A DNA stretch of 64,000 nt, taken from Acanthochromis polyacanthus (lineage: Eukaryota; Chordata; Actinopteri; Pomacentridae). A program made the position numbers and the translations under genes. The stretch's first letter is position 1. Each line of letters opens with the position of its first letter. Location: positions 19,068,984 through 19,132,983 of the forward strand of contig NC_067127.1 of assembly GCF_021347895.1 (NCBI RefSeq), given 5' to 3'. Under the pieces are notes generated by a model that worked only from the letters and a program-made list of their open reading frames with translations, did not search any database and was not told the DNA's origin. This document shows positions 1-14,200 of the stretch, piece by piece.

Positions 1-3000
1 GCATTTTTAAATCGTGGTCTTGCTGCTTTCATTTCCACCACTCCATATACGCTAGATATCCGTTTTCTCATATCACTCTCATCAGAGAAACATATCTCAA
101 AATGCTGATGGTTTTTTTTTTTGTTTGTTTTGTTGTTGTTTTTTACTTTAAGAAGTCAATGTCAGTCACCACAAACTGTACTTGGTCTATTATTTTGCTT
201 ACTGGTGATAATACTAAGAGCACTAAGAAGACAGTAGAAGTATTTTATTATCTGGTAATCATCTAAACAAAATCTCATTTAAAATTCTCTCCACGGTCTG
301 ACCTAACAGTAAGGGTCGTGTTCTGCAGCAGACAGGTACCAAATTCCAGCACCTTGTGGCTTTGTGGCCCATCGGTCCCGTCTTGTTCTCCATACAGTGA
401 TAACTGCCATAATGAGATTTGCCATTAAGAGAGAAAAGAATGAAAAGGACCCCAGCCATCTGTATAGCTCACCATGGTAAAAGGCTGAATGCTATCAAGC
501 CAGAATTCAATCGCTGAATTATAGCCTCTTTGTGTGCGTAGGGCTAGTGAGTACCTCACACTATATTCATTTCAAAAAGGCCTCAATTTAATTAGTTCTC
601 ATATGTTGAAAAATTCATGAATTTGTCTGCAATTCCTGCTGCCATTGTTGGGAGTGACTTAAGCAGTGGTGTTAGGCTTTCAGGCGGTTTGGAAGGAAAA
701 ATAGCCCCCCACAAAAAAGAAACAACTGTTTATGTAAATAGACACTGCGTGTTTACTTGGTGGAAGAAAGCGGGGGCCCTGAACAGAGTGCTAAGCTTAG
801 CGTGGCTCTGCCAAAGGGGACCTCTCACCATCAACTTCAGTCTTATTAAACTGATTACCAACTCCAGCTAATTAATCAGAGACAGTGCCCTTTCTTGTCA
901 TGCAGGGAGGGAGCTCAGCGCGCCTCACAGAGTTCCTCTCTCACTGCCTCCCCCTCCCATCTGCTCGCCTCTGTTCCCCCTTTCTCCCTTTCCTTTTTCC
1001 TGCTTTGATTGAAGTAGGGGAATGGTAATTTTCATGCATCATCTGGGCCGGCAGGATGGGAGGACAAGTAGTAATTACGTTAAACAAACAAGGCCGAGAT
1101 TGCTTGAGAAGCTACCTCTTTATTTAAGCTCGCGAAATAAGAAAACAGGCTGAGAGCATAATGGTTTCAAAACACATTTTACAGCCCATTTTGTTCATTG
1201 CGTTCGATACGGTTTTCATCTTAGATAAGGAGTCGACCAAAAAAATTTTAAGCGAAGACATAATTGCCATTTAGTAGTAGTTTGGTTCGGGTGCTGTAGC
1301 GGTTCAGTGTTTTTGGATGTGATTTCCAAACCTTTGGTGGAAAGTGTGGAGATGAGCAGAACCAACATGTAAAGAGACACTACTATTAAACCAGGTGATT
1401 AAGTTACAATATTCCTAGATCCATACAAAATGCGTTGCTTTGGCACAAATACATAAATCTGTCCTGTGATGTGCAAACTTAACATGCTTAACTAACTACA
1501 GACTTTCTAAAATCTGTGTTTCTTTATATACCAAAGGTGCCACTACCTGTATAACATTCAGATTATTTAGGAAAACTCAAATCCTTTAGTGAGATGTACT
1601 AAATGAATAAATACACATTGGAAGGTTTTTAAGGTTTTGATTAGAACAATGTAGCTTTTTTTAAGTATAAAATGGAGGGGAATTTTTTACTTGATAACTA
1701 ATTGCAGAATAATTAGGGAGACTTCCTTTGTTCAGTTTAAGAGCCCTTGTAGTCAAACAGGTACATGGTCTCTTTTTCTGTGTTTTTTGTCTGATGCTTG
1801 TAAACAGCAAAAACCCAAACCAGCCTTAATTGGACATTCATTAAGTCAGTCCATGCATGTAAACATAGACAAGGTGTTTAGCCCCTTCTGTGCAGCGTGC
1901 ATTCAGTCTTTTCTCCTCCAGTGCTATTCTTTAACCGCTAAACCTCTCAGAGTTCAACCCTCCCCCCGATCACTCCTCATTCCTCTCCACAGTCTCTAAA
2001 CTTTTATTGCCGTTACAGACGTTTGCAGGCTCGTGTGCAACTGTTTCTCACTTTACTGGCTTCTGTGTTGGAGCACAGTTTAATGCTTTCTCACAGTTGC
2101 TTTTAATAGTTTAGTAAGTGTTAATTGTTCTGCTTTCGGCTGTTTTACTGTATAGCTGGTTGACACGTGTCCATGTAACTTTTCTCCTCTTTTGACAATT
2201 TTGTTTTTGGATATGCGAGACTTTCCTCTTGATTAAAAGGTGTTTTGTTGTGATGCATGTTTCATTTAATTAAACACAAAACATTTCTTACTCATTATTT
2301 CTCCACCTGCAAAGAGGTGTTTTTAGGATGACTGGGAAGGTTCCATATACGACTGATATGGACAGGCTTATTAGTCATATACTATGTTTAAATATTTCAT
2401 CCAGACCGTAAGTATCTAGCTGGAGCTTTTGCTGAAGGAAAGAGTGCTTTGTGTTGGGATGGGGCTTGAGAAGCTCAGATCCCCATTCTCCCAACTCGCA
2501 CATCCTGCTGTTCTGTCTGATTGTGTCGTCTTTGTCTTAGCTGATGTGCTCGCCTCCTCCTCTGGAGAGGCTAATGCAGGCCCTTTTTTCCCCTGCAATC
2601 TCACCAAATGCCAAGTGTAACTGGTGCCCTATTGCTCCTAATTAATGCGTGATTAAAGAGTGAAATAAGGGATTCTACCAGTGATTTGTTTTTTCAAGGA
2701 GTAAGAAATTAATCCCCTTTGGATCTTCCAGAATCATTTAAGGATTCTCCTTGTTCTGTTTATCAAATAAACCAAGTAATTAGAGACTTTAGATAAGTAG
2801 GCTAAATTGATGCCTGCCCTATGTCTTCCCAAGCTAGTATTCGCTGATAGAAACAGCTGTGTTGCTCTGGTAATATGCGGCATTATACTTGTCCAATAAC
2901 AATGCCCTTTGTGTTTGGTAGTCATGTAATTACACTGGGGAGCCTCCTTGACCTTGGTAAGCACATCTATCTTTCTTGTGGATCAGTGTATTTCATTTCT

Positions 3001-6000
3001 TAACCCACAAAGATACATCACAAGGGAGTTTACTGACATCCCCGTGAATGTAATTCAGGGGACAGACTGCATTACTGGCAATGCGCGATTGTGTAGTATG
3101 CAATAGTGCAGTTATCCAGGCTGATGATACACGCACAGCCTCCAGCTATTTAACAGCGTAATCCTCAGCTAACTTATTGTAGCTGTACTGTATCTGGAAA
3201 GGTAGCAGAGTGATTTTTATTACTTTCACCTGGGTACCCAGGGGAGGTATCTTATCTCACCACTTGGTTTTATGCAGTTGGGTTTTGAAAGGTCTTCAAA
3301 TGTTGGAAATTTGAATTTAGGCTCCATGTCTGACCAGGTAGACACACGAGGTTACTTCACTTTGCTCCTTTACCGTTCTTCCCCCCTCCCGCATGGAATG
3401 GGGTCGACCATTTCTGGTGTTGCATCAGTGTTTCCAACACTGCACCTGCAGCAGTGTCCAGTCTGAGACCTCAAACAGACACTTTGAAGCCGAGCAGGGC
3501 CGGGCTGTTTAAATGACTTCATCTTGTCCACAGAGCCCTGCAGGAGTCAGGAATTTTAGGAGGAGTAATTCAAGAGTGCAAATTAGAAATGTCCACTCTT
3601 GAATTAGTAAATTGTGCTTTTAATTATGGCTACAGCAGCAGAAAGTTACAAATTGTTGTGTGAGCAGCAGCCTCACTCTTTGTCTCTTGAGTTGTGTAAA
3701 AAAATACAGTTAATTCCTTCTTTTTGTTAGGCTATCATCCCATTCATTACATATGTCCTTGTCCCCTTAACAGTGTACCTACACTAATTTCAGCTGTGAA
3801 ACAGCACTTGATTTTGTTTCAGTAACACCGTCCAGCTCTGACTGCAGGAGTAGATATTTTACTGTGCAGTCTAATGCAGTGCAAAGTTATCAGTGACAGA
3901 CCATGGACAGTCTAATCAAATTAGCTTGAATTGAATGCAGATTCATACTGATTTTAGACAAAGAGAGACAAATATACATTCAGTTTTTACCACTGAAAAT
4001 TTGTGACTTATCTCCCTGGTAAGGCTTCAGTGTATGTTCAACGGTTACAGTGTTATTATATTTTGTAAGTTTGGATGAATTATTCATCTAGATACATGAA
4101 TTAAAGGTACCTTATTTAGTTTTCTTGCAAATGAACTATAGTTAGGCTTACACTCAGAGCTGCTTCCTTATGCCTTCACATGATGCAAACAAAACTGGGA
4201 CCTACTCTTAAAGACAACGATCTCCAGCACTACAAATGGTCAAAAACACAAATTACCAAGTACAAATCTTTTTTCACTATAACTTATTCCAAGCCAGTCT
4301 ATGATTTGTTTGCAATATTTATCAACATATCTTTGCTATTTTTTATTTAACTGCGTTATTGTTGATTTTCAGTCAACCCATCAAATACTGTACGGGGCAG
4401 GACTGTCACTATGGTAACTTGGAAAATTAAGAAGATGCTTCAAACATGTTACAAAATTAAGGATTTAAACCCAAAGCATGACATCTTCCTAAAGCTGCCT
4501 GAGTCGTTTTGTTCCCTAAATATAAATAAGCAGTGATTGAAAATGAAACTTAATTCAAAGAATAATGGCCCTAAAACAGAACATGAACACTAATTTCCTG
4601 GGTGAAAGTCCTGCTATGGACTTATGACTTAAGTAGCCTTGTCTTGCAAGAGGTGCAACCGTACCATTCTCCACAGCGTTGCCTCATTAGCATTCTGCTA
4701 TGGGTGGAAGAACCTCTGGTGGTTTGTATATCTTTAAACCAATCACAGTCATCTTGGGCCACACTAAACCCAGGATGCAGCGACGTTGCCTCTATAAAAT
4801 ACTTTTAGGGTGATTATTCTGGTGGAACATTTGCATGCAGGGGGATGAATGCTGTCTTTTAAAACGTCCATTCATAAAATTTGAAATTTTCAGTGTAGGT
4901 TGTTACTCTGAAAATGGTTTGGTTTCTCGTAGTGATGGAGATTTAGAGAAAGTTATGTGAAATGAAGCAGAAATGGTGTTTTTATACCTAAAGTCTAACG
5001 ATTCAAGCTACCATCTCCCCTCAATAACTTTTACAATAGTGTTACCTTTCAGGAAGAAACCACGCTTATTTCAAAATGTAAATGAGAATACAGTTTAGTT
5101 GTATTGGAATGTCATTATCGTGATGAAAGGATTATCCAGGCTCTGCATCTTTCTAATCATTCCAAGAAAAATCCAGTGTCTTAGTAGAGCTTGTTCACAA
5201 ACCTACTTCGTGTAGAATCATTTAAAAACTGTATTCATAACCTGCTTATTGATTAACGCATTGATTCTTAGGTTTAAGGTTCCTGTGTAATTTTAAATTG
5301 GGATAATTGTGTGACACCGACTTTCGTAGCCCTGTTATGCCATAAAGGGATTAGCACCTCAAGCGAATTAGCCTACCATCCAGTTACCCTGTTGGCATCA
5401 TTTTACTGCTGAGAGATGTTTGTCTATCATTATTGGAAAGATTTGTGACATACACTGGCTCTTTATACACATTTCCACAACTATTATAGTCAGTAATCGT
5501 ATGAGTAGATTAAGCACGTGCTGCTTTAAATCACTCATGTTTACCTGTTTGGTTCACTGTATTATGAGCTTGTTTTTCCTCCCTGCTCCTTTTTTTCCTC
5601 TCTTTCTATTCTAGTGACTTCTTCTGCTTTGCCTTCTCTGGGCACACGGTCCGTCTGTGTTCTTCATTCTTTTATGGCAGGCCTAGCACTGAGCCTTCCT
5701 CTAATTAGATCAGGAATTATGGTATGGATTAGGTGATGGAGGGGCATGCCAGTTCCTCTGACCATGGTAGCTATTTCAAGTCACCATTTCAAAGTTATGT
5801 GCTTAATGCCTTTTCTCCCCCTCCCCTCCTTGCTTTGCATTATAACACAGCTGCAGGAAGAGTGACAAACACTGTTAATCTCTTGTTTGCTGGCAGTCCA
5901 TTACAAAGGGGTAAAGCGGGATTTTTCTCCAGCGCTGTAAACACTCAAAATTCAGCATTGTCCATTACCTCTTAAACACAGCTGATAACAAGCATCATTA

Positions 6001-7750
6001 ATTAAACTGTGGGAGTAAGTGGGGTTACATAAATTGAAATTAATAATCGGGCGCAAACAGAAATAGAATGCATGTTTCCGAATTGTTTCCTCAGAAACTC
6101 CCAAATGTAGCTACGTAGATTAAGAAGGTTTGGCTCCTGTTTCCCTTGTGATGTTTCCACCAATCCTAGGGATAGGTTTAGTCATGGAGTGCTCCTTTAA
6201 TTTGTTTGCCACATTCTCACATTTTCTCAGAAAAAATGATCAAGTAGGCATTTAATTACTTTAAGAAAATAAATCACTTCCCATAGCTATTGTGCTGCTG
6301 CCAAGTCTATTGCACATAAGCTGCAAAGAACATGAAATATTTCACCACTTGTATTTGAAATGCACTGTCGAGTCAATTTGTAGCAGACAGTGGCAGGAAA
6401 TATTGACTCCAGGTTGTCGTCAGGGAGAAGGTGGACACCATTTAGCCTGTAAGAGCAAACTAAAGCATATTTTTGACTTATTGAAACATCATAATGAACA
6501 CAGGAGGCTGATAAGATGCTCATTGCTGGCCATTATGTCACATTTAATTACATCACGAGACCTGTATTCCTGTGTGTAATCGCGAAACATCCGTAAGCAG
6601 AGTAGCATGATACAAATCAAGACTAGCATGTTGTGTTTAGAGAGCTGACATCACATGAAACACTAGCGAGCCCTCAGAGGACTCGAACAAGCCTGACTGA
6701 AGACGCAGCAGCTCTGTTGTCAGGGAGCATCATGTCATGACATGCCCAGACAGGAGGCACATAGGAACTGTACAACTAAAATGTTTGATCATTTAATTAA
6801 CTTAATACTTTTGAATGGAAAATTCTGTCATTTTACATCAGTATAATCCATTCTGTGCTGAGTATAAATTTTACAGGTGAACACTGGTGAAGGATCCCAT
6901 GTGTGAACTGCTGGCACTGAGGACAACTGAGTTCACTTTCATGGATAAATAACAGCCACACTGGGATATGATTTCACCTTTGGGAAAGCACCAATTCACC
7001 TGATGAAGACTGATAATCAAAATCTGACAGAAATCTCCAAAACTCCCAAAAGGTGACATCAAATCCCTGGAGGGCCAAATTGAGCGATGTTTTGGACAAA
7101 CATCTGCCAAAAGCCACAGTTGAAATCCATATGGCTGGGAGTTAATTGGCGCGTGCAGGCCCGGGCTTGACGTGAGCATGGATACATAACAGCCTGTGTG
7201 GGTGGGCAAAGGTGGCTGGAGGTTTGAGGTCGAGTTTCGGTCCCCTCTCGTACTGTTCCACACGGGCATCCTGGAGTTTATAGCGCGAGAGGAGATCTTG
7301 CAGCACTTCCTGCAAATGGCATGTTAAATGTCTCATTAATGCCGGTGACCTCAGCCTAATCTATCGGCCATTTCCTTACAGGGAGAACCATTGTTGTCCT
7401 ACCGTAGTGACCATTCCAAAAGATTTGAAGTGATTTTAACAATTTAAAGGTTCCATGTAGGTTTTTTTGTTTTGTCATGTTGTAATTTTAGTCAGTAATC
7501 TGACAAAACAAGGGAGAGGAGGCATCTTTGAGTGAGTTTGGCAGGTTTGCCAAAGTCTCTGTAATAAAGAATCACAGTTTTCCCCCCTTAGGTCCTTCCC
7601 ACATTGGAGAGGCTTGATTCATTAGGACAGCTGGTCTCTTGAGGGAAATCTCAAGGGCCTTCTAACCATACAAGTGACGAGGATAACACACAAAAACCCT
7701 CAGAAAAAACCTCCTTATACTTCACTGGAGCAAAAGACTACACTGACATC
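1..7750. other. Non-coding, AT-rich upstream desert, part 1
   Basis: No reading frame here resembles a known protein; all are short and of low-complexity composition. A T/G-rich simple tract lies at 110-150. Balanced, homeodomain-site-rich patches occur near 840-900 (CTAATTAATCAG), 2635-2660 (CCTAATTAATGCGTGATTAAA) and 5700-6060 (CTAATTAG, CATCATTAATTAAAC), which may be conserved elements. Otherwise nothing seen. Confidence 0.6.
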
Positions 7751-7779
7751 ATTTGCATGATCTTTTTAAAAACATCTTT

Positions 7780-8175
7780 TCACATTCATTCACGGCAAAA
7801 CAAATGAGCTCTCCCCATCAACAAATTGCCATAAGCGCCCCACCCCCACCAGCCATGTGGGAATTTCCATTAAAGGCGTTTGAGTCAGAATCGGCGTACA
7901 AATAAATGACGAGCTCCTGGGAAATCATGGAAACAAGCAGATACATGTTAAAACTCAGGAGACGCTTCTCATTTGAGCTGGAGAGGGCTTCCCAAAATCC
8001 AGATGTGGTGGAAGCAGCAGACGGGGCTCAGGCCTCCTCACCAGTAATGAAGCAATTAGACAGACAATTATGAACACCTGTGACGCTGATTGGCACCATG
8101 CGGCTCCGTCTCCTTCAGCGGCGCTAAAGACGCCTGAATGTTGCTAAAGTTAACCTCTAACAAGGCCTGTAATGA
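7780..8175. promoter_or_regulatory. Candidate conserved enhancer-like patch
   Basis: Contains two CAATTA homeodomain-type sites 12 bases apart (8053-8058, 8065-8070), an E-box CACCTG (8075-8080) and an inverted CCAAT box (ATTGG 8089-8093) within 45 bases. The whole stretch has more even base composition than its surroundings. Ordering and density are enhancer-like, but conservation and activity are unknown. Confidence 0.3.
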
Positions 8176-8205
8176 CGGCCAGGGCCAAAACACACCACAC
8201 CGATG

Positions 8206-8236
8206 CACACACACACACACACAGACACACACACAT
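8206..8236. repeat. (CA)n microsatellite
   Basis: CA dinucleotide run with single interruptions (GA, TA). Confidence 0.95.
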
Positions 8237-11200
8237 ACATCCACAAAGACACACTCACAGGAGGTTCGCATTAGGAGGACGGGCTCATCCCACACAGCCG
8301 CTTGCGTCATGTATTATTGAAAGCAGCTCTTGTATAAACACAACTCCAATAAATTGGGGTCTCAATTTTTCTGATTCATTAAGGTTAATGCAGTTTTAAT
8401 TAGTGCTTGATTTGAAGCCTATTAGACGCAATTTATAAGTCCTTTTCGGGGACCTGCAAAATGACGTTGCGTGGGATTAATATGATAAAAGGCACAAGTT
8501 GGAATTGTAGTCCCTCCTGGGTTAATGCACAGACTCAGGGATTCCTCTCTTTTCACTGTAACGGCTTGTTTATTTGCACAACTGCTTTCAGGCACATTAA
8601 AACAATCTAATGAATAGAGAGCTTTGGCTTCAGGGATTGCATCATCCATTGGACGAACAAATGAAATGGTGGTTAGGCTGTGGCCTGATTAAAAGGATGC
8701 TCAGGAAATAGGCTCAAACAGCTAAAGGCTCTCTAATTATAAAAAATATAGCAGGGCTTGTGACAGCTTTTCACCTAGTGTAGCAGCTCTTTCCTGCTGG
8801 TGTTGTTGATTTAAATCAAACTTGAAGGTTTGGTCAAGAGGAGAACTGGCGGTTACTTCAAGCACTGTCGCGATAAAGTCGCACATAAGATAACAGTTTG
8901 CTTTAATAACCTTCATTTAAGGACTATATGAACTCATTAGTGGGGGTGGGGGATCAGAAAAGGGGGAGGTTTGTGTATTTTTAATTTTTGCTCAAGGAAG
9001 AGTAGTCTATATTTGTTCAGAGAGCAGAGGAGGATCCCAGATTTGTATTTTGTTCAACCATTCTGTGGTGAATGAGGGAAAAAAAAGAAAGTGCACCACC
9101 AACAACATAGTTGCTACTCGGGCTCAGTTCACCCATCCAGCAGCTCTAATAGACCAAATGCTATTGTTTTTTTTGTTGTTTTTCCACCAAAAATATCAAT
9201 AATGCTGGAACGCACAAACATTCAGACGCCCCTCCCTACTCTAACTATTTTTACACCGTCCCTCAGGACAGGATAAAAACATCTAATTAACCGGTTATGA
9301 ACACAATAGAAAGCGGTTGTAAGCAGATATAAAGACACATTTAAGTGTTCATTAATGTAGTAATCACATACTTTTAACACTCATACATCTTATAGCAGAA
9401 ACTATCAAGATCATATATTTATATGTTGCACAGTTTCAGAAATATAATCTTTTGGAATAGATAAAGTTTATGGATGTTTGTGTGGATGGAAAAACCAATA
9501 TTATATACGTATATCATGAATGGATAAAGATTATAGATAATTCGTGGAATCGCAGATTTTTAAAAAATAACGTGATTAGAGCTCATTTGCTGGTGTACCT
9601 AGTGACTCCACATTTTTTTTAAAAAGTGTAATGAGTATGTTCAATTTCTCATTATCAGTCAAAACTAAGAAACAAGTGTAGGTACATTTCTGCTACATTT
9701 ACTAGCACTTTGGAATAATCCAAAACATGCTTTTATCTTACTTGCTTTTTTAGTGAAGTACGCAAATCTGCACATGATAAGATCGCAATGGAACCATCAG
9801 CAAATCAAACAATAACAGAAGATTTAAAAGCTAATGCAGGAAATAATAAGAGCCATTTGTTATGACATAGCCCCCCTTCACACTCATGTATCTAAATGAC
9901 CACTTAGTTCAAACGCCTGGAAATCATGCTTTTGTTATTTAGAATATCAAAAAATATCACTAATATTGTCTTTGTCAAATGCTTTGAAAACATCTTTATA
10001 AAGTGCTAATTTAATATCATTTTTTGTATTTTGCTGACAAATTGTAAAGTATTGCATTATTCATATACTATTTATTTACACTGAATTACATACAATCAAA
10101 TTAACTGTCTGACCAGCTAAAGATGGAGAAGTTGCACAAAAAAGACTTGTATTTGATGACAAATATTTCAGTAAACACTGTAAGGGTCCATATAGTTTCT
10201 TTACAGTGTGTTAAAATGTGAATATGTGTTTGTGCTTCTAAATACTAAATAGCCAGGTGAATATAAAGTGGACCCATATCGTCACATATTCATACCTCAA
10301 CTGCCGTTTTATTTTTTGCTCACACACAGGTTGTGTGAAACCACAAAACCTCCTCAGTGCTAAACAAACTTTAAACAGAACCACTTTTGCTTGTGAAAGA
10401 AATGCAATGTTAATTACTTCTCTTCTTTTGAATCTTTCTTTCACATTAAGAAGCTCAGCAAGGTTTGATTTTAAAAAAAAAACAACAACAAAAAAACAAA
10501 AAACACCAGCCACCAGAGGCTTACTTTGTCTCTGGTTCCTGGGTTGCTAGCATTACCAGGTTGTACTTTCAAATACTGAGACTGGAAGCTGGAATTTACA
10601 AGGAGACCGTAAATACATCACAAAGCAGTGTGATCATCCTTTCAGCAGGAGCGTCTTTACTGCAGCTGGGCCACACAGGTGTTTTGAAAGCATCTTTCTT
10701 TGCTCTCATACAATGTAAAGCATCAAAACCAGAGCAAACAGCTAATAGCCCCCGCAGCTTCAGTATGACTGATAGTGAGCAGGCTTTTGAAATGGTATCA
10801 GTGCAGTGGAGATGGCTGGAAATTACAGGAAGAGAGGGTAGAGCTGAACTGCTGACAGCAGGAGTCACAATACATTAGCAGATCCTCCAACTGGCTGCTC
10901 TTTCTGCAAGACATTCCCACTGTACTGTGTGGAATTGTTAACACACGCAGTTTGACATTGTCACTGCTACATTTTTTTTTCACTCTTTGTGCAGGAAAAT
11001 TGTGCTTCAACGAGGTTATGAGGCAGGTGGAACTCCTGCATTTGGCTCGCAGGTTGTGGTGGAGAGCTCTCAGTTTTGCATGTTTGTAAATTGCCACCAG
11101 AAGTGAATAAAATGGTCCCATCTGTAAACTGCAGCTCCGCGGGCCCACTTCAGAGACCTGAGATCAATTTTGGTGCATTTATTCTCTGAGAGAGGCACAC

Positions 11201-14200
11201 AATGGGAGTTCGCTGAAGATCAGTTTTCAATTGGATAATAGGGTTGTGAAAAGAGGGGATCTAGAGGGCATTGCTTTCACACATTCTTATGGCTTCATAT
11301 CTCTGTAACACGAACCGTGTAGCGCTTCAGTCTCAACACCTCTGTAAGCCGTTTTTGTTCCCCAAATCAAATTCAATTTGCACCTACAGGGCTGTTTCGT
11401 CTTACATTAATATATTGTCAGACCATATCGAAGCCACTTCTTAATGAGATATTCAAACATAAAATTAATTTCAATCATATCATGTCACTGTTTTCTTTTA
11501 ATTTTACTGTCATATGTGTCCAAAGCTAGGTTTCAATCAAGGCAATATGTTTTTCTATCGATCCATCTGTCTGTCTTGTGACTTTTAACGTTAGTGCAGA
11601 GCAGCTAGTGGAGATCTGGAAAGTGCTGCTGACACTGTCCTCCTCCTGCTGCTCTCCTTTAACCCACTGCAGCCACTAGATGGAGTATGATAACCACAGA
11701 GAGGCTCTCCCAGTGGGACGCCTCCAGCTCTGGTGGGTGCTGCTACTCCTGGCAAGAGGTGAGGAGAGCAAATCGTTCGCCAAGTTTACCACAGATTCCT
11801 ATCAGCCTCTCATTTATTTATGACTGTTTCTTTATTTGTGCAGATAATTCTCAAACTGATTTAATGTTTTGCTCAGTTAAGTGTTTACTAGTATTTCTAG
11901 ACAGCGGCAGTAAAAGTTAAATTGTAAAAGACTGCTGGTGCTCCTGCTCAGTTCAGCTGCAGTAGCTACAGATTAAAGTAGCATAAAATGGTTGATTAGC
12001 AAATGACCTCAATAGTTTTGCAATTTAGAGCTCCAGATTTTGCCACATTTTTAAAGCAAGAATAACTAATATTTTAAGTTTTTGCAAATTTTCTTTTACA
12101 TCTATTTTATGAGAATAAAAGAAATTGTAAAACTATAAGCAGTAGTAAACATGTGTTTTAGCTGATTTGGGAAGGAAAAGAAACTCAGCTCAAAATAGCT
12201 TGATTTAGCTTGATTCAACAGTTTATTTAATTTAACCAGGTGTGATTATTCACTTGAATATTCAGCTCACATGTACTGTAATTTCATTTGCATTCTGCGC
12301 TCGGTTTCAGTTACTTCACACACATTTGAGTTACGCACAAACACAAACGCTGTGACGTGACCTACTCCTCTGCTCGGATCACGACCTGATTCGTGGACAG
12401 TGAACTTTAGAGTCGGGTCATAAACAACAAAAAAGAACTTTGTTTAACTCATTGAAACGTCACCTCTGAGAATGTGAAGTCTGGTATTCTAATGACGTTG
12501 AAGAAATGAAAACAGATCAGTCAAATGTGCTAAAAATGTATGTTTTCACATGCTTTTTTAGCAATTAAACTGACAATCGTAAATAAAACACAAAATACAA
12601 CTATTATACAGTAATTAATTTGCTCATTGGCTCAGCTATGATGCTCTGAACGACTGCAGTGTGATGAACTTGTGTCTGCTGTGCTAGTGGTGCACAAACT
12701 GGGGCTCTCGGGGGTCCCCAGTATAACAAGGACTTCTTATTTCACTCGAGAGTTTAGGACAAAGATGAATGACTGCTCTGAGTTTTTGGTTTGTTATCTC
12801 CAACCTACAGTTCAGAAAATAACAAATATCTCCAGCTGATTAGTTGAGGATCTCTCTCAATAGTGTCCCTACTTTGCATTGTTACATATTCAGCACCATG
12901 CTGTCAGCCAATCAATAACAATTTGTTAAAAAGTGGAAAATGTGCCAGATAATAAGTGAAATGTTAATTTGCCTTTTGAATATATTTCATTTATAAAACC
13001 CAGCTGGAGTACTTGTGATCATAAATTAAAACCATGAATGTTTTCAGAAAGAACGTCTCTCTGAGCTGCTGCACAGCGATTGGTAAAAATCGGTCAAAAT
13101 TCATAGTGTGTTCTGTATTTGTGCCTGCAGTCGTTGAAATGGTTAAACAAATATTTTGGGCTTTAAAAAAAATGACCTCTTATAATTGCATTCTACTTGT
13201 GAAGACTATTTTCAAAGGCTGCTGTATTATATTAGCAGTGTGTGTGAGAGACATAGAAAGAGATCTTTGAAGAATATAAACAGCAACATAATTTTCTTGA
13301 GCTCTGTAAATCATTTCAGACAAATTGAAAGTACAATTTCTCTTGCCACTCACCAAGCTTCTGGATGCAAAACTCTTGTAATACCTCTGATATTCCGCAA
13401 AAAAATGTCTTTAAATCACTTTTTATATCCTGCTGAAGATAGCTTTGAACTATATATATTCCTGAGCAGATAATTGTTTCACAGTCCCCCAGTTTTATTG
13501 AGATGTTATTGAAATTTAAAAGTATTCGCTGCGGAGCCTACAGTAATAACTCTGTGGTAGTCATATTCTAATGATCTGGGTAAGGGGAATGTATTCTCCT
13601 TTATCTGCATTAATGCTTTTAATGGTTCACAGAGAGTTCATTCACATCAATGGCCAAAATAGATTTATTTTACTTGGGGCACCTATGTCAACAGTAGTTA
13701 CAGGAATTACTCTGGATGCAATCCCATTATAGGATGTCAAATATTTTGATGCCATTGGTAAATGGCAGAATGGTGTGAAGGACAACAACTGGATGGCAAT
13801 TCTGCAATTTCTGGATCAGAATAAAAAATATACAGCCTGTCTGCTCACCTTTGCAATCTCAGGGCTCACCCCAGCTGGCAATGTAATACTGAACAATGAA
13901 TTTTAAATAAAGTCAAACATTTGCTTCATGCTCCTCTACAGTTTAAACAAGACATTTCTGATGGAGACGTGTGGATTTATTGTAAGTAAGAGATATAAGA
14001 GATAACTTAATCCCCAATTGGATTGTAAACCCCACCTCCACTTCATATGGCTCCACCCCTTCGCACCGCTTTCTTGACCTTTTGTCTCATTTCTCGGCGG
14101 GTAATGAATGCTTTCGGACTATTTCAGACAAAAAGATCTTGCACATAGTCCAGAGCATTGGAATGTCATATCAGAAAATCACCCAATCAGCATGCTGGTG

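Noticed and set aside
6871..7269. 132-codon minus-strand ORF
   Set aside because: No domain, signal or exon borders; no family resemblance in the translation.
8068..8310. ORFs with Cys-Val or Thr-His repeats
   Set aside because: They are translations of the CA/GT microsatellite.
10465..10878. 137-codon plus-strand ORF starting in an A-rich tract
   Set aside because: Begins in a CAA/AAA simple repeat and continues with no recognisable protein feature.
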